Shown piece by piece: positions 1 to 10,445 of a stretch of 64,000 bases of DNA; position 1 is the first letter of the stretch; each line of letters begins with the position of its first letter. Source of the DNA: Luidia sarsii (Eukaryota; Echinodermata; Asteroidea; Paxillosida; Luidiidae); contig OX465103.1 of assembly GCA_949987565.1 (NCBI GenBank), forward strand, positions 13,560,774 to 13,624,773, written 5' to 3'. A model generated the notes under the pieces. That model was given only the letters and a program-made list of their open reading frames with translations. It searched no databases and was not told the DNA's origin. The translations under genes and the position numbers were made by a program.

Positions 1-1248
1 TGCTATCGGTATTTACGACAGCCATTTGGTTGTGATTTGGTTCGCAACCATTCCACAAAGGTGCTGATCATTTTGTCCCTTGAAAATTATAATTATTATT
101 ATCAACTTCTCACATTATTTTGTTATTTGTGTATAGGCCTATATAGGCCCTACACATTTTTATTTTATTTTTTCCTCCCGATAAAAACAAAATAACTGGA
201 AAATATATGAAACAAATATCCGTGCTGATATCATGGCACATTTCAAAAGAACGTCGTTATTGACACCGTTTTGGGGCAATTTTCCCCGAAAAAAACCCCA
301 GATCTGTATTTGAAAGAATCCGGGACCTGTACCTCATTCCTAATACATGTAGGTACTTGATGGGTTAAGCACTAGCGGGCACAGTTGACATGACGGCCGA
401 GCCGAGTGCATCTTTAACCGCGGACAGCCCCCCACATTTTGCGGTCGTGCCAGGCCCGCGCCTAAACTCCGGAAGAGCAGCGAGGTGTATACGCGTGCAC
501 CGCTTGACTCACTGCAACCCCAAACCCTGGCCGTCCGTTGATGATTTGGGGAAAGAAAGTTGTTAGGGAGAAATAGTTTTGCATCAATGATTTCTTGTCC
601 ACGTCTTGCTTTTGCAGAAATGTAGGGAAGCCACGATTTTCACCAATGCAATCCAATAGGCAGGCGGTCACGATGTTAAAAGTCAATATCTTGACCAACG
701 TTGAAAGAAATAGTAGGTGAACACTTCCCACCCGGACTGAGAAGAAAAACGAGAAAAGACAAAATATCGCGTGAATGTGAGAGCTCGGTAATGAGGAATA
801 ATCGATTATTCTAGGAGGGGGGTTCGACCAAGACTTCTATATTCCCTCCTGACACAACGAGCTCCCAGTGGAGTGTTTGTGCAGTAGGCAAGGTTTTATG
901 CAGTGTTTTTTAGAAAAAAAAGTTTCCAAGAAAAGGGGGGAAAAAAAACCTCCACGGGAAAGCCTTTTAAATCCTGTCAAGGAGTCGCCGGACGCACGGT
1001 ACAGTATATAGATGTGTTCGTCCGCGTTTGGACGAATCGATGGCGGTTTTCCCGTTCAATTCTGTCGGCCGCTATTCTCAACGGAGCCAATTGGCTCTCT
1101 CTCTTTCTCTCTCTCTCTCTTTCTGACTCCCTCCCTATAGCAACTTTGACCTATCGCGAAATTAGCGGGCAAGCGCACTTCACGAAAAATCAATCTTACA
1201 GCTGTGTATTCGGTTTGCATACATTTCCTCAACGGCGACCGTTGGAAG
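1..1248. other. Non-coding sequence with one dispersed repeat
   Basis: No gene is supportable here. Positions about 635-725 (CCAATGCAATCCAATAGGCA onward) resemble 2,150-2,235 (CCAACGCAATCCAATAGGTA onward), so both are diverged copies of one dispersed repeat. A short CT microsatellite lies at about 1,098-1,123. Confidence 0.5.
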
Positions 1249-1737
1249 ATCGACAGAGAGAGAGAGGAAGAGAGAGAGGGGAAGAGAGAGAGGAAGAGAG
1301 AGAGGGAGAGAGAGAGAGGAAGAGAGAGAGGGAGAGAGAGAGAGGAAGAGAGAGAGGGAGAGAGAGAGAGAGGGGAGAGAGAGAAAGAAAGAGAGAGAGA
1401 TAGAGAGATGGGGGAAAGAGTGAGGGAGGGGGTACGCGAGACAAAGAGGGAGAGAATAAGAGAGAGAGAGTTGCAGAGAGAGGTGGAGAGAGAAGGAGAC
1501 AGAAAGGGGGAGAGGGAGAGAGAGACGTGGAGAGATCGAGGAGAGAGTGAGGCGGAGAAAAGGGGGCAGAGAGCATAGAGAGAGGGGGGAGAGCGAGGTG
1601 GAGAAAGGGGTAGAGATGAGACGCGCAGAGAAAAGGAGAGAGAAGGAGAGAGAGGAAAATTGAGGGAGAGGGAAGGAGAGCGATGGAGAGAGAGGGGGAG
1701 AGAGAGAGGAGAGAGGGAGAGAGTGGGGAGTGAGAGA
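1249..1737 (+). repeat. GA-rich microsatellite (GAGA/GGAA/GGGA), purine on +
   Basis: This is nearly pure purine on the + strand, made of GA runs broken by GGGA and GGAA units. Long open frames on both strands (Arg/Glu on one, Ser/Leu on the other) are by-products of the repeat. Confidence 0.95.
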
Positions 1738-3461
1738 TAAAGAAAAGACTATGAATAAGGTTTGTGATAATTAACATACTATGGTAATACTATGATAATG
1801 AGGGTACTGGGCTCCATAGGCTCCATGGGTTTGATTGAATGATTTTTTTTTTCCAAACGTGTTCTTGACTATAATTATTATTTGATACTCACTGATTGCA
1901 TAGCGATTACTATAGCGTGTGATGTAAACCGAGAGGAAATGTCAAAGATTGAGCAATGCAGTTCCAATGCAATGTTGAATTTAATGGATGACTCGTGACT
2001 CGTGACTCACGGACTCAAGGGATGTCACATGGACATGGACGCTAACTCGAGCGCAAGTCTGGACTCGATGGTTTGTGAGTCCAATGCAAGTCCATTGCCA
2101 ACCTATCCCTCCTTCGTCCGGAGAGAACGCAGGGAGTCCGTGAAAGCTGCTCACCAACGCAATCCAATAGGTAGGCAGTTACGACGTTACAAGTTGATAT
2201 CTTGACCAACGTTGATAGACGCAATGGTTGAACACTTCCATACTTTGAAAGCGAACAGGGCCCAATTTCATGGAGTTGCTTAAGCACCCAAATCTGCTTT
2301 TAAGCACCGAACGTCATGAATCATAAGATCAATTTTCACTTTGGTTTCATACATAAAAAAGGGGGGTTGGAATACAAGTCCAAAGCAACTAACCTCACTC
2401 AACGATTCGGTCTGTAAACCTGCTTACACGAGAAAGACTTCATGCAAAAGATAAAAGTGCGTACATATCGTGGCCCAGAGACACGAGCGACCAGCGAAGC
2501 CTCTCCTCCCGCGAAGTTGCCGGGCGAAGTTCGATGGTAAACCCGTTCGTTCGGTTTCGTCAACTGGGTCCCGGCCGCGCGGACGTCAACGCGTGCCACG
2601 CGGTGCACAGACGCCACGGAGGTGTCTGAAGGGTGAGCCGGGGGGTGTAGGCGCGATAGACGGAATGGCTATCTATTACAAGGCGGCCTGCGTTAAACAC
2701 GTATATAAGCGATTGAAGAAAAGGGTGCTATTCAAAGACCGAGGGAGGAGCTGTGAGGTTCATGTCTTCGGGGTGATTTAAAGCCGACAACGCAGCTGCA
2801 TGTTGACAATCTGCCTTAGGGGGAGGGGGCAGGGGGAGGGGGGTTGGAGCAATGATCAATTGAGTCGAGTGTATGTAATCGTTGGTTATCGGTACGTATA
2901 TACTGTACACGCGGCAGTAATGGGCCACGTGCAGTTGGCGGCCCATGACACCTGTGTCTTCAAGGGGACACCGTCGATTTTCTTTTTGGAGGGGTGTTTT
3001 ATTTCGGTATGCAGCGGCACGGTGAGGCAGCGATAGGCTCCATAACAATTAGGCTGTACCCCCTTTTTATAGCAGCCCCGTTTCCAATCCGAACAACCAG
3101 CTCGGTCCTGAAGGCGTACTTGGCCCCCTCTCCCCAACCCCTCTCCCCCCCCCACCCCCTCTCTCTCTCTCTCTCTCCCCCACACCACATCCACCGATCA
3201 CATCATCACAACCGGGTCCGCCACTTGTCTCTGCATTCTGCGCGCCGTTTAGGCCTACCCAGAATGTGCATGGCCGCTGTGTATCGATCGGCCCCCAAAC
3301 TTGAGCAGACGATAATGCTACGATGCGTCTTTTCTCTTCTTATTTTCCCCGCGCGTCCCAAAATCACGAGTGCCCGCGCGTGCGTGCACAAGCCATTGCG
3401 CTGAAGCTTACGAGTGGAGAAAAATAATCGCTTGTGGACGGAATGTATTTATAGTTAGAGG
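1738..3461. other. Unique sequence with dispersed repeat fragments, no gene seen
   Basis: This stretch holds the second copy of the repeat noted near 635 (about 2,150-2,235). It also holds a fragment beginning GGGCCCAATTTCATGGAG near 2,259, whose relatives occur near 34,710, 44,695 (reverse) and 57,175 (reverse). A CT run lies at about 3,160-3,180. I see no coding signal. Confidence 0.45.
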
Positions 3462-3468
3462 AGAGACG

Positions 3469-3544
<76 letters not shown>

Positions 3545-3603
3545 GGAGAGAGAGAGAGGGGAGGGAGAGAAGGAGAGGGGGGGACAGGGAGAAAGAGAGA
3601 GGG

Positions 3604-3641
<38 letters not shown>

Positions 3642-4029
3642 GGAGAGAGAGAGGAGAGAGGGAGAGGGAGAGGGAGAGGGAGGGAGAGAGCGGAGGGAGA
3701 GAGAGAGTGTGAGAGAGAGAGGAGAGAATGAGAGAGAGGGAGAGAGAGGGAGAGAGAGGGGGGGAGAGGGAGAGGGGAGGAGAGAGAGACAGAGACAGAG
3801 AGAGAGACAGAGAGAGAGGGGAGAGAGAGAGAGAGAGGGGGGGAAGAGAAAGAGAGAGAGAGGGGGAGAGAGAGAGAGAGGGGAGAGGGAGAGGAGAGAG
3901 GGGGAGGGGGGGAGAGGGAGACAAGAGAGAGGGAGGAGAGAGAGAGAGAGAGGGAGAGAGAGGGAGGGAGAGAGAGGGAGGGGGAGAGAGGGAGGGGAGA
4001 GAGGGAGAGGGGAGGGAGAGAGAGACAGA

Positions 4030-4060
<31 letters not shown>

Positions 4061-4430
4061 GACAGGGACAGGGACAGGGGCAGGGACAGGGACAGGGGCA
4101 GGGACGGGGAGAGAGGGGAGAGGCGGGGGAGAGGGGGAGGAGAGGAAGAGGAGAGGGAGGGGAAGGAAAGAAAGAGGGAGTGAGGTGAGGTTGAGAGAAG
4201 GAACAGAGAGAGTGGTTAGGGGGAGAGAAAGAGAATAGAGGAATGGGAGATGGAGAGATTAGATAGGGGAGTGAGATATGGAGAGCGGGAAATAGTGAGA
4301 GGAGGAGAGACAGAAGGTAGAGGAGAGAGTTAGAGAGAGGAAGAGAGGGAAGGAAGAGAGAGAGAGTTTGAAGTGAGAAGGGAGACAGCGAGAGAGGGCA
4401 CAGAGGGAGAGAGAGAGAGAGAGTGAAAGC
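3462..4430 (+). repeat. GA-rich satellite with an internal GGGACA hexamer block
   Basis: Almost 1 kb of purine-rich sequence is built of GAGA, GGGA and GGAGA units. At about 4,025-4,110 it changes to an ordered GGGACA hexamer block. Predicted proteins across it are artefacts. Confidence 0.95.
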
Positions 4431-6309
4431 GAACGATGCGAGTCCACGCTCGCATGGTTGCCTCGTGTACAGGATCCACTCACCATACAAATGAATAAAA
4501 GCAATCATGCCCGGACCAACATGCCCACCCATCCCCCTGCCCAGAAAACCAAACTCCCCTTCCTAAATGCATTAATGCATGCAGTTGGGCACGTCTCCGG
4601 GGCAAGGCGAATATACAGGGCGACTCCTGTTCACCGCAACAACCGCAACAACCGCCGCAGAGCATCACCACATCGCAGCGATCCTCGCCGTCAGCAAATA
4701 GATCGAAGATCGGCTCTAGAACATTGAATTCCACTGGCAGGAAGCACTCTCTCAATTTCAATATTCAACCTTCTCAACTTCTATAGAATCGACGAATCAC
4801 TTCGGCAACCTCTAAAAAATAATGTCATATGCGGGCCTTGCGGGGCCTCTGTGCGACTCCGTACCCGTTCTTACCCGGGACCAAGAATCAGGGCTTATTT
4901 TGACATCGGGCGTTAATCTCGGGGCTGATGCGGGGTTGAAAATTGGCGACGATTTAACATCTGCAATATATATATAATTATATAAAACAAAATCACCACG
5001 TCAACGCGTCGACCTCGAGTTTGATGTCACCCCTGGTTGAGGGTATCTGACATCATAGAGGGCTTTACATCTGCAAAACGACATGTAGGGGAACTATTTT
5101 CTGACGACTGAAGACTGCTCGGTGGGCCTTGCTACGATTGATATTGCGCTTCTTCCAGCTTGTTAGCTCCGGGTTCGACTTTCTTTCCAGTCATTCCGTT
5201 TAAAAGGGCGAGGCATGAACACGGGATGCATCTGGCTCAGATTGTGAAAAATTGAAGATAGGGCCTACTATACCGCTTTGAAATGGCGCAGTGGCAAAGT
5301 TTGAAAGTAATGCTATTGAAAGTTGCTATTTTCATGCCCATTACGTACTTTGAAGAATGAAAAATCGAGCCCGGGGCCTCCGAACAAACTCCCGAGCCAA
5401 CAGTTCGAGCGAATGTCACCATTTGGCGCGTTGCAGATCCTATAATACAGTATACAAAACACTGCCAAGATCCGGTCTTGGGATTTTAGACTGGTCTCCA
5501 TATCAATTCGTTTGCAGGTCTGCTTCATTAGTAACCACTTTATTCCCATGCATTATCAGTGTAATGAACCAACACAGGTTTATAGATATGCTTTACGCGC
5601 GAAAATACGATTGGCAACATTATGGCCGACATGTTAAAAAGTGCATGTGTGTCCCTAGCCCTACACAAGACCCTGATAGGTCTATCAGAGGTGGCGCCGA
5701 AACAATACAGTAGCCAAGTCCTATGAGTGAAGACGTAACAATCAGGTTCTGGCTCTATCTAGGATAAAAGCTTCGGACAAATCCTTAAAAACACACACAC
5801 CGGTCAACTGCCTGAACATTATAACTTCAAAATGTTCACAACCAGAAACCTGTGTGCGCTTAAGTGACGCTGCTGCTTCTCCGCCATAAGGGGTTACGGT
5901 ACTGTGTGATCACGGTTCTCGAAAAAGCAGTGATCTCCGGTGTCGAATGTCCTTTCCAGAAAGTACACGGACACTGTCTGGAAGAGCACGCGCTCTTCTG
6001 GACAGTCTTTTAAGGGTATACAATGTGACGAGACCTATATGCTGCAGGTCGATTCCGATTATAGAGAGGTAGAGTTCGCATCGGGAGGGCATTGGTAATA
6101 TGAAATTCATACATCGATGCCGTGGGTGATAATTTAACACGCAGCGCTGCCAGATGACCACTCCGCGAGCTGATCGATGGTAGCCGTGCAATATCCAGCA
6201 GGAAATTCAGACGCGTTGAAAAGAAATTTGCATTTTGCGGAGGACGGTATTAGTGGACCATAATGTCCGGCATAATGGTGATCGGCCAGGGTGGAAACGG
6301 ATCCAGGGA
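4431..6309. other. Unique sequence, nothing recognised
   Basis: Short open frames exist on both strands, but none shows a family motif, splice structure or a codon bias like the real exons further right. I see no RNA gene or mobile element. Confidence 0.4.
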
Positions 6310-7745
6310 GGGTGGGACGGACGGACGACAGACGAGGGAGGCAGACAGGGAGACAGGGAGGGAGGCAGACAGGGAGGCAGGGAGGGAGGCAGGGAGGGAG
6401 GCAGGGAGTGAGGCAGACAGGGATGCAGGGGAGGCAGGCAGGGAGGCAGGGAGGGAGGCAGACAGGGAGGCAGGGAGGGAGGCAGACAGGGAGGCAGGGA
6501 GGGAGGCAGGGAGTGAGGCAGACAGGGATGCAGGGGAGGCAGGCAGGGAGGCAGGGAGGAAGGCAAGGAGGAAGGCAGGGAGGCAGGCAGGCAGGCAGGC
6601 AGGGAGGCAGGCAGGGAGGCAGGCAGGGAGGCAGTGAGGCAGGGAGGGAGGCAGGGAGGCAGGGAGGGAGGCAGGGAGGAAGGCAGGGAGGCAGGGAGGA
6701 AGGCAGTGAGGGAGGCAGTGAGGGAGGGAGGGAGGCAGGGATACAGGGAGACAGGGAGGGAGGCAGGGAGGGAGGCAGGGAGGGAGGCAGGGAGGCAGGG
6801 AGGGAGGCAGGGAGGCAGGGAGGAAGGCAGGGAGGCAGGGAGGGAGGCAAGGAGGAAGGCAGGGAGGGAGGCAGGGAGGCAGGCAGGGAGGCAGGCAGGG
6901 AGGAGGCAGGGAGGCAGGGAGGGAGACAAGGAGGAAGGCAGGGAGGCAGGGAGGGAGGCAGGGAGGCAAGGAGGAAGGCAGTGAGGGAGGCAGTGAGGGA
7001 GGGAGGGAGGCAGGGAGACAGGGAGACAGGCAGGCAGGCAGGGAGGGAGGCAGGGAGGGAGGCAGGGAGGCAGGGAGGAAGGCAGTGAGGGAGGCAGTGA
7101 GGGAGGGAGGGAGGCAGGGAGACAGGGAGACAGGGAGGCAGGCAGGGAGGGAGGCAGGGAGGGAGGCAGGGAGGCAGGGAGGAAGGCAGTGAGGGAGGCA
7201 GTGAGGGAGGGAGGGAGGCAGGGAGACAGGGAGGCAGGGAGGCAGGGAGGCAGGGAGGCAGGGAGGGAGGCAGGGAGACAGGGAGGAAGTCAAGGAGGCA
7301 GGGAGGCAGGGAGGGAATCAGGGAGACAGAGAGGGTGTCAGGGAGGCAGGAAGGCAGGGAGGCAGAAAGGCAGAAAGGCATGGAGGCAGAGAGGCATGGA
7401 GGCAGGGAGGCAGGGAGGCAATGAGGCAGGAAGGCAGGGAGCTGAGGCTGGGAGGGGCAGGGAGGGGGAGGGAGGGTGGGAGGGAGGAAAGAAGGTAAGG
7501 GGCTAGGAAGGGAAGTAGAGAGACAGAGAGGCTGCCGGTGAGGGGCAGGGATGAATGAGGGGAGGGATGCAAGGAGGGGCAGAGTTATGCGGGAGGTTGA
7601 GGGAAGGGGAATGGATGGAGGAAATGATTGAACGAAGAGAGGAAGAAAGGGAGTGGGGAGAAGCACAGTGAAATAAGGTGGGGCAGGCAGGTGAGGAGGC
7701 AAGGGAGGGAGGCAAGGAGGGGAGCTGAGAGAGAGAGACGGGTAG
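6310..7745 (+). repeat. GGCAGGGA-type minisatellite
   Basis: Units of GGCAGGGA and GGCAGGGAGGGA alternate over about 1.2 kb and degrade into irregular GGAGGG-rich sequence after about 7,450. GACAGGGA and GGCAGTGA variants occur in blocks, which suggests unequal exchange. The same family recurs at 31,143-32,572. It opens frames of up to 522 residues (Leu/Pro/Ser/Cys) that are not genes. Confidence 0.95.
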
Positions 7746-8500
7746 GAGGGCGAAAGTGCGTTTGAGAAATGGAGAGAGCAGTTGTCTCACTGACTAGTGG
7801 TTGGTGTTGGTATACTTTTGTGGCGTTACCAACGATTCCAAGAATCCCAAAATCATTGCAGTCTGGTGGTGTTTCGAGAGAAGAAAAGGTACACAAAGTT
7901 CTGCTTACTTGGGGTTTCACACGAGGTATTATTTATCTCGGTTAGCTCATCGGAGGTACAAGCACTCTCTTTTGGGGTTTGCGTGGTTCTTAGAAGAAGC
8001 GATGGACACAACTGTTTGGAAAGGGTATATGCAGTGTTGATTGTCAGGAGACTGACTGAATCACACAATCCCCTTTAATTCAACAAATTAGAGTAATACT
8101 ATATCGGCAAATTTCACGGCTTGTGAATTTATAACTGCTTTGCGTCACAAGAGATTCTGACGAGCTCTTTCAAGCTGCTTATGGGTGGACAGCTTCATCG
8201 GTCTCGATCCCTGCAACCAATGGCAGAGTCCCGCCAAATGAATTGGGAAGGCAGCCGCGAGGCTGTCGGTGGCTCGTTGGATGGATGGGGCGGGGGTTGC
8301 GCGCGGATATGCACTCGTAGTGCATGCAGCTGCTGCACCCTGCAACGTCAAAACAACACCTGAGCCTGAGGCAGCAACGGAGCAATGAGCGATTGCGTTT
8401 CACGATATAGTCCACGATGAAATCATACGAGAAATGGTGCCGGCAATCAGCGGACCTGATGAATACAAAAACATGACTCTTACAGAAAGAGAGAATACGG
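7746..8500. other. Unique sequence, nothing recognised
   Basis: Several frames of 60-93 codons overlap on both strands, and none has recognisable motifs. Confidence 0.4.
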
Positions 8501-8502
8501 AC

Positions 8503-8545
8503 CTGACGTTTCGATCCTATAGCAGGACCTTTCTCAAAGCAGGGA
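8503..8545 (+). mobile_element. Fragment of the palindromic hairpin family (left arm)
   Basis: The left-arm motif of the TTTCGATCCTAGCAGGACC family is present with a 2-nt insertion (gatcctATagcagg). No right arm follows. This is a remnant. Confidence 0.6.
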
Positions 8546-8689
8546 AGGTCAGACCAGAATCCAAAGGCTTGTGGGTTCCCTCATATTCTTGTTTTCCTCT
8601 TTTTAAAATTATTAATATTATTTATTATTACTATTTTATATTTTTTGTATTGCTTTTTTAGATTTGTCTAATATTGTGGTCATTTTACC

Positions 8690-8870
8690 CAGTAAGTAAG
8701 AGCCTAACCGTTTGCAGTGCGGGAGGTTACTGGTTAATTCGAACCCGGCTCCGACCAGAATCTGGCAAACTTTCCCTGTCCACCCAGCGGCGAATGGGGG
8801 TAAACCTGGCTCTTCTTCAGAGCTGGGGGAAAAGGCTGAAAGGCGGTGAGGAAATGAACTGACCGGCTGC
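8690..8870 (+). mobile_element. tRNA-derived SINE 3' part (probable)
   Basis: A region with a B-box-like motif (TAATTCGAACCC) is followed by a tail beginning GGCTCCGACCAGAATCTGG. The A box is weak, so this is either a degraded SINE or a different SINE family from the one near 36.5 kb. Confidence 0.4.
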
Positions 8871-8920
8871 CTACCTCATCATTCATGCCGTGGCCTTTTA
8901 CCAATGCGCCTCTCTAATAT

Positions 8921-9172
8921 GTGACCCGGCACGGCATAATGAGGAATAACCCCACTTTTGAGATTTTGAGGTTTTCTAATAATGTGAAATTGTATACCAT
9001 TAGCTTTTAAATGATATCAAACTATAATATCTTCTAATACTTAAAATTTCCGAAAATACCAAAAGAAGAAAATTGATTTGTAATCGAATTGTGAAGATAC
9101 TTTAACTTCAGGCGTTGTTTACTCAAAAAGTGTTTTGGTGGGATATTCCTCATGTCGTTGTGCCGGGTCACA
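8921..9172. mobile_element. MITE, 252 bp, TIR GTGACCCGGCAC, TSD ATAT
   Basis: The ends are inverted: GTGACCCGGCAC... at the left and ...GTGCCGGGTCAC at the right, with homology continuing inward as ATGAGGAATA. It is flanked by ATAT on both sides. A second copy lies at 44,831-45,080. No coding capacity is present, so it is a non-autonomous DNA element. Confidence 0.88.
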
Positions 9173-10360
9173 TATTCATATCCACTACCCTATATAATGA
9201 CAGTGCGGGATGCCATTTGTCTTTAAGCACCGAAACGTGCTTGGGCAACGGAAACCTAGATTGAATCAGGTTGCAAGCAAACGCTTCCACCTCTTCCTTT
9301 AGCAAGAGTAGCGTTCGGAAATGTTGAGAACTGCCTAGATACTGTCTTATGCTGCGTCCGAGATCATTGGCTACGGCTTGAAAGTACACGTGAGTCTATG
9401 GAAGTCGCCAACAAGCGGCTGCAGCCAGTTCCCATAGGGTTGCGTAGTCTTCTAACCGCAAGCAATAATATCATTCAGACACGGCATTAAATAGCCGAAA
9501 TTCAAATATATATATTTTTATCTTTCTCAAAGGGGTCTTTTTCAAATAGGTAATGTATATTGGTGAATACAAATGCCTCATTAAGGGAGGCTATTCTTTT
9601 TTTTAAACAGTACTTTAAAGGGACATTAAACCTCAAAACTAATATATGCCAGTAGGCCTTTGTATATCAGTTTAATAGTCAATAATTTTTTTTAATGGAA
9701 TCAATCATTATTGTTAGTTTATATTCTCTCATGGTAGCAATGGAGTGTTCGTGCAAAGCAGACTTTCACGATAAGCAAGAAAGGCATCGCGCATAGAAAA
9801 AAATCAGGTCGCCAGCTCAAATTCCACTGGTGTTTATGTATTAAAAAGCTCCTGATTTTTTTGTACACATGTAAACGCATTTTAAGTATGATCGCGAGAC
9901 ATCATTTTCGAAAAACCGAGGAAGCATGTTCGCGCTTATAGCAGAGTCTACGTCTAGCGCTGATATATGGCTCTACCATTTTTGCTGCGGGGCTTGAAAT
10001 CATTAAGGCTGGTGGGCCTCTATCCTCCGAACCCGAAGGCTCTTGTGGCGCAGTGTTTTTTTTTCAATGCGCTGGGTTCGTTAACGCAACGCGAACGATG
10101 ACAGCCGTGCAGTTGTACGTGCTTCGGTTGGCCGCCGAGGCGCCGATTATCATCATGACAGAAAACTGACAATGAGCATCTAGCAATACGCTCCAGACAA
10201 ATCAATATCACCCAAACCATGTCTCTATCACTCACTCCGTAGGGTGTTTTATCACCCTTATGATTCTGAAATACAGCAGATTTCAAGAACAAAAACATGC
10301 ACAATTGTTGCTAACTGCTTACCAACCAGTTGGACCGGTGGTAAAATGCAAAATGGTGGT
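9173..10360. other. Unique sequence, nothing recognised
   Basis: AT-rich sequence with no open frame of note and no repeat family that I can place. Confidence 0.4.
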
Positions 10361-10441
10361 TATTGGTCTTACGTTTCGATCCTAGCAGGACCTTAATAGC
10401 CTCTGATGAAGGTCCTGCTTGGATCGAAACGTAAGGCCACT
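10361..10441. mobile_element. Palindromic hairpin family, copy with intact CTGATGA box
   Basis: The left arm (GGTCTTACGTTTCGATCC...) and right arm (...GGATCGAAACGTAAGGCC) are inverted repeats of about 30 bp around a short loop. The right arm holds CTGATGA, a GGTCC/GGATC hairpin and GAAAC, the order seen in hammerhead ribozymes. The 3' tail found in other copies is absent or diverged here. Confidence 0.75.
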
Positions 10442-10445
10442 ATTA

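Noticed and set aside
6134..7702. Open frames of up to 522 codons across the GGCAGGGA array
   Set aside because: Leu/Pro/Ser/Cys or Arg/Gly/Gln low-complexity translation of a simple repeat; several frames on both strands are open at once.
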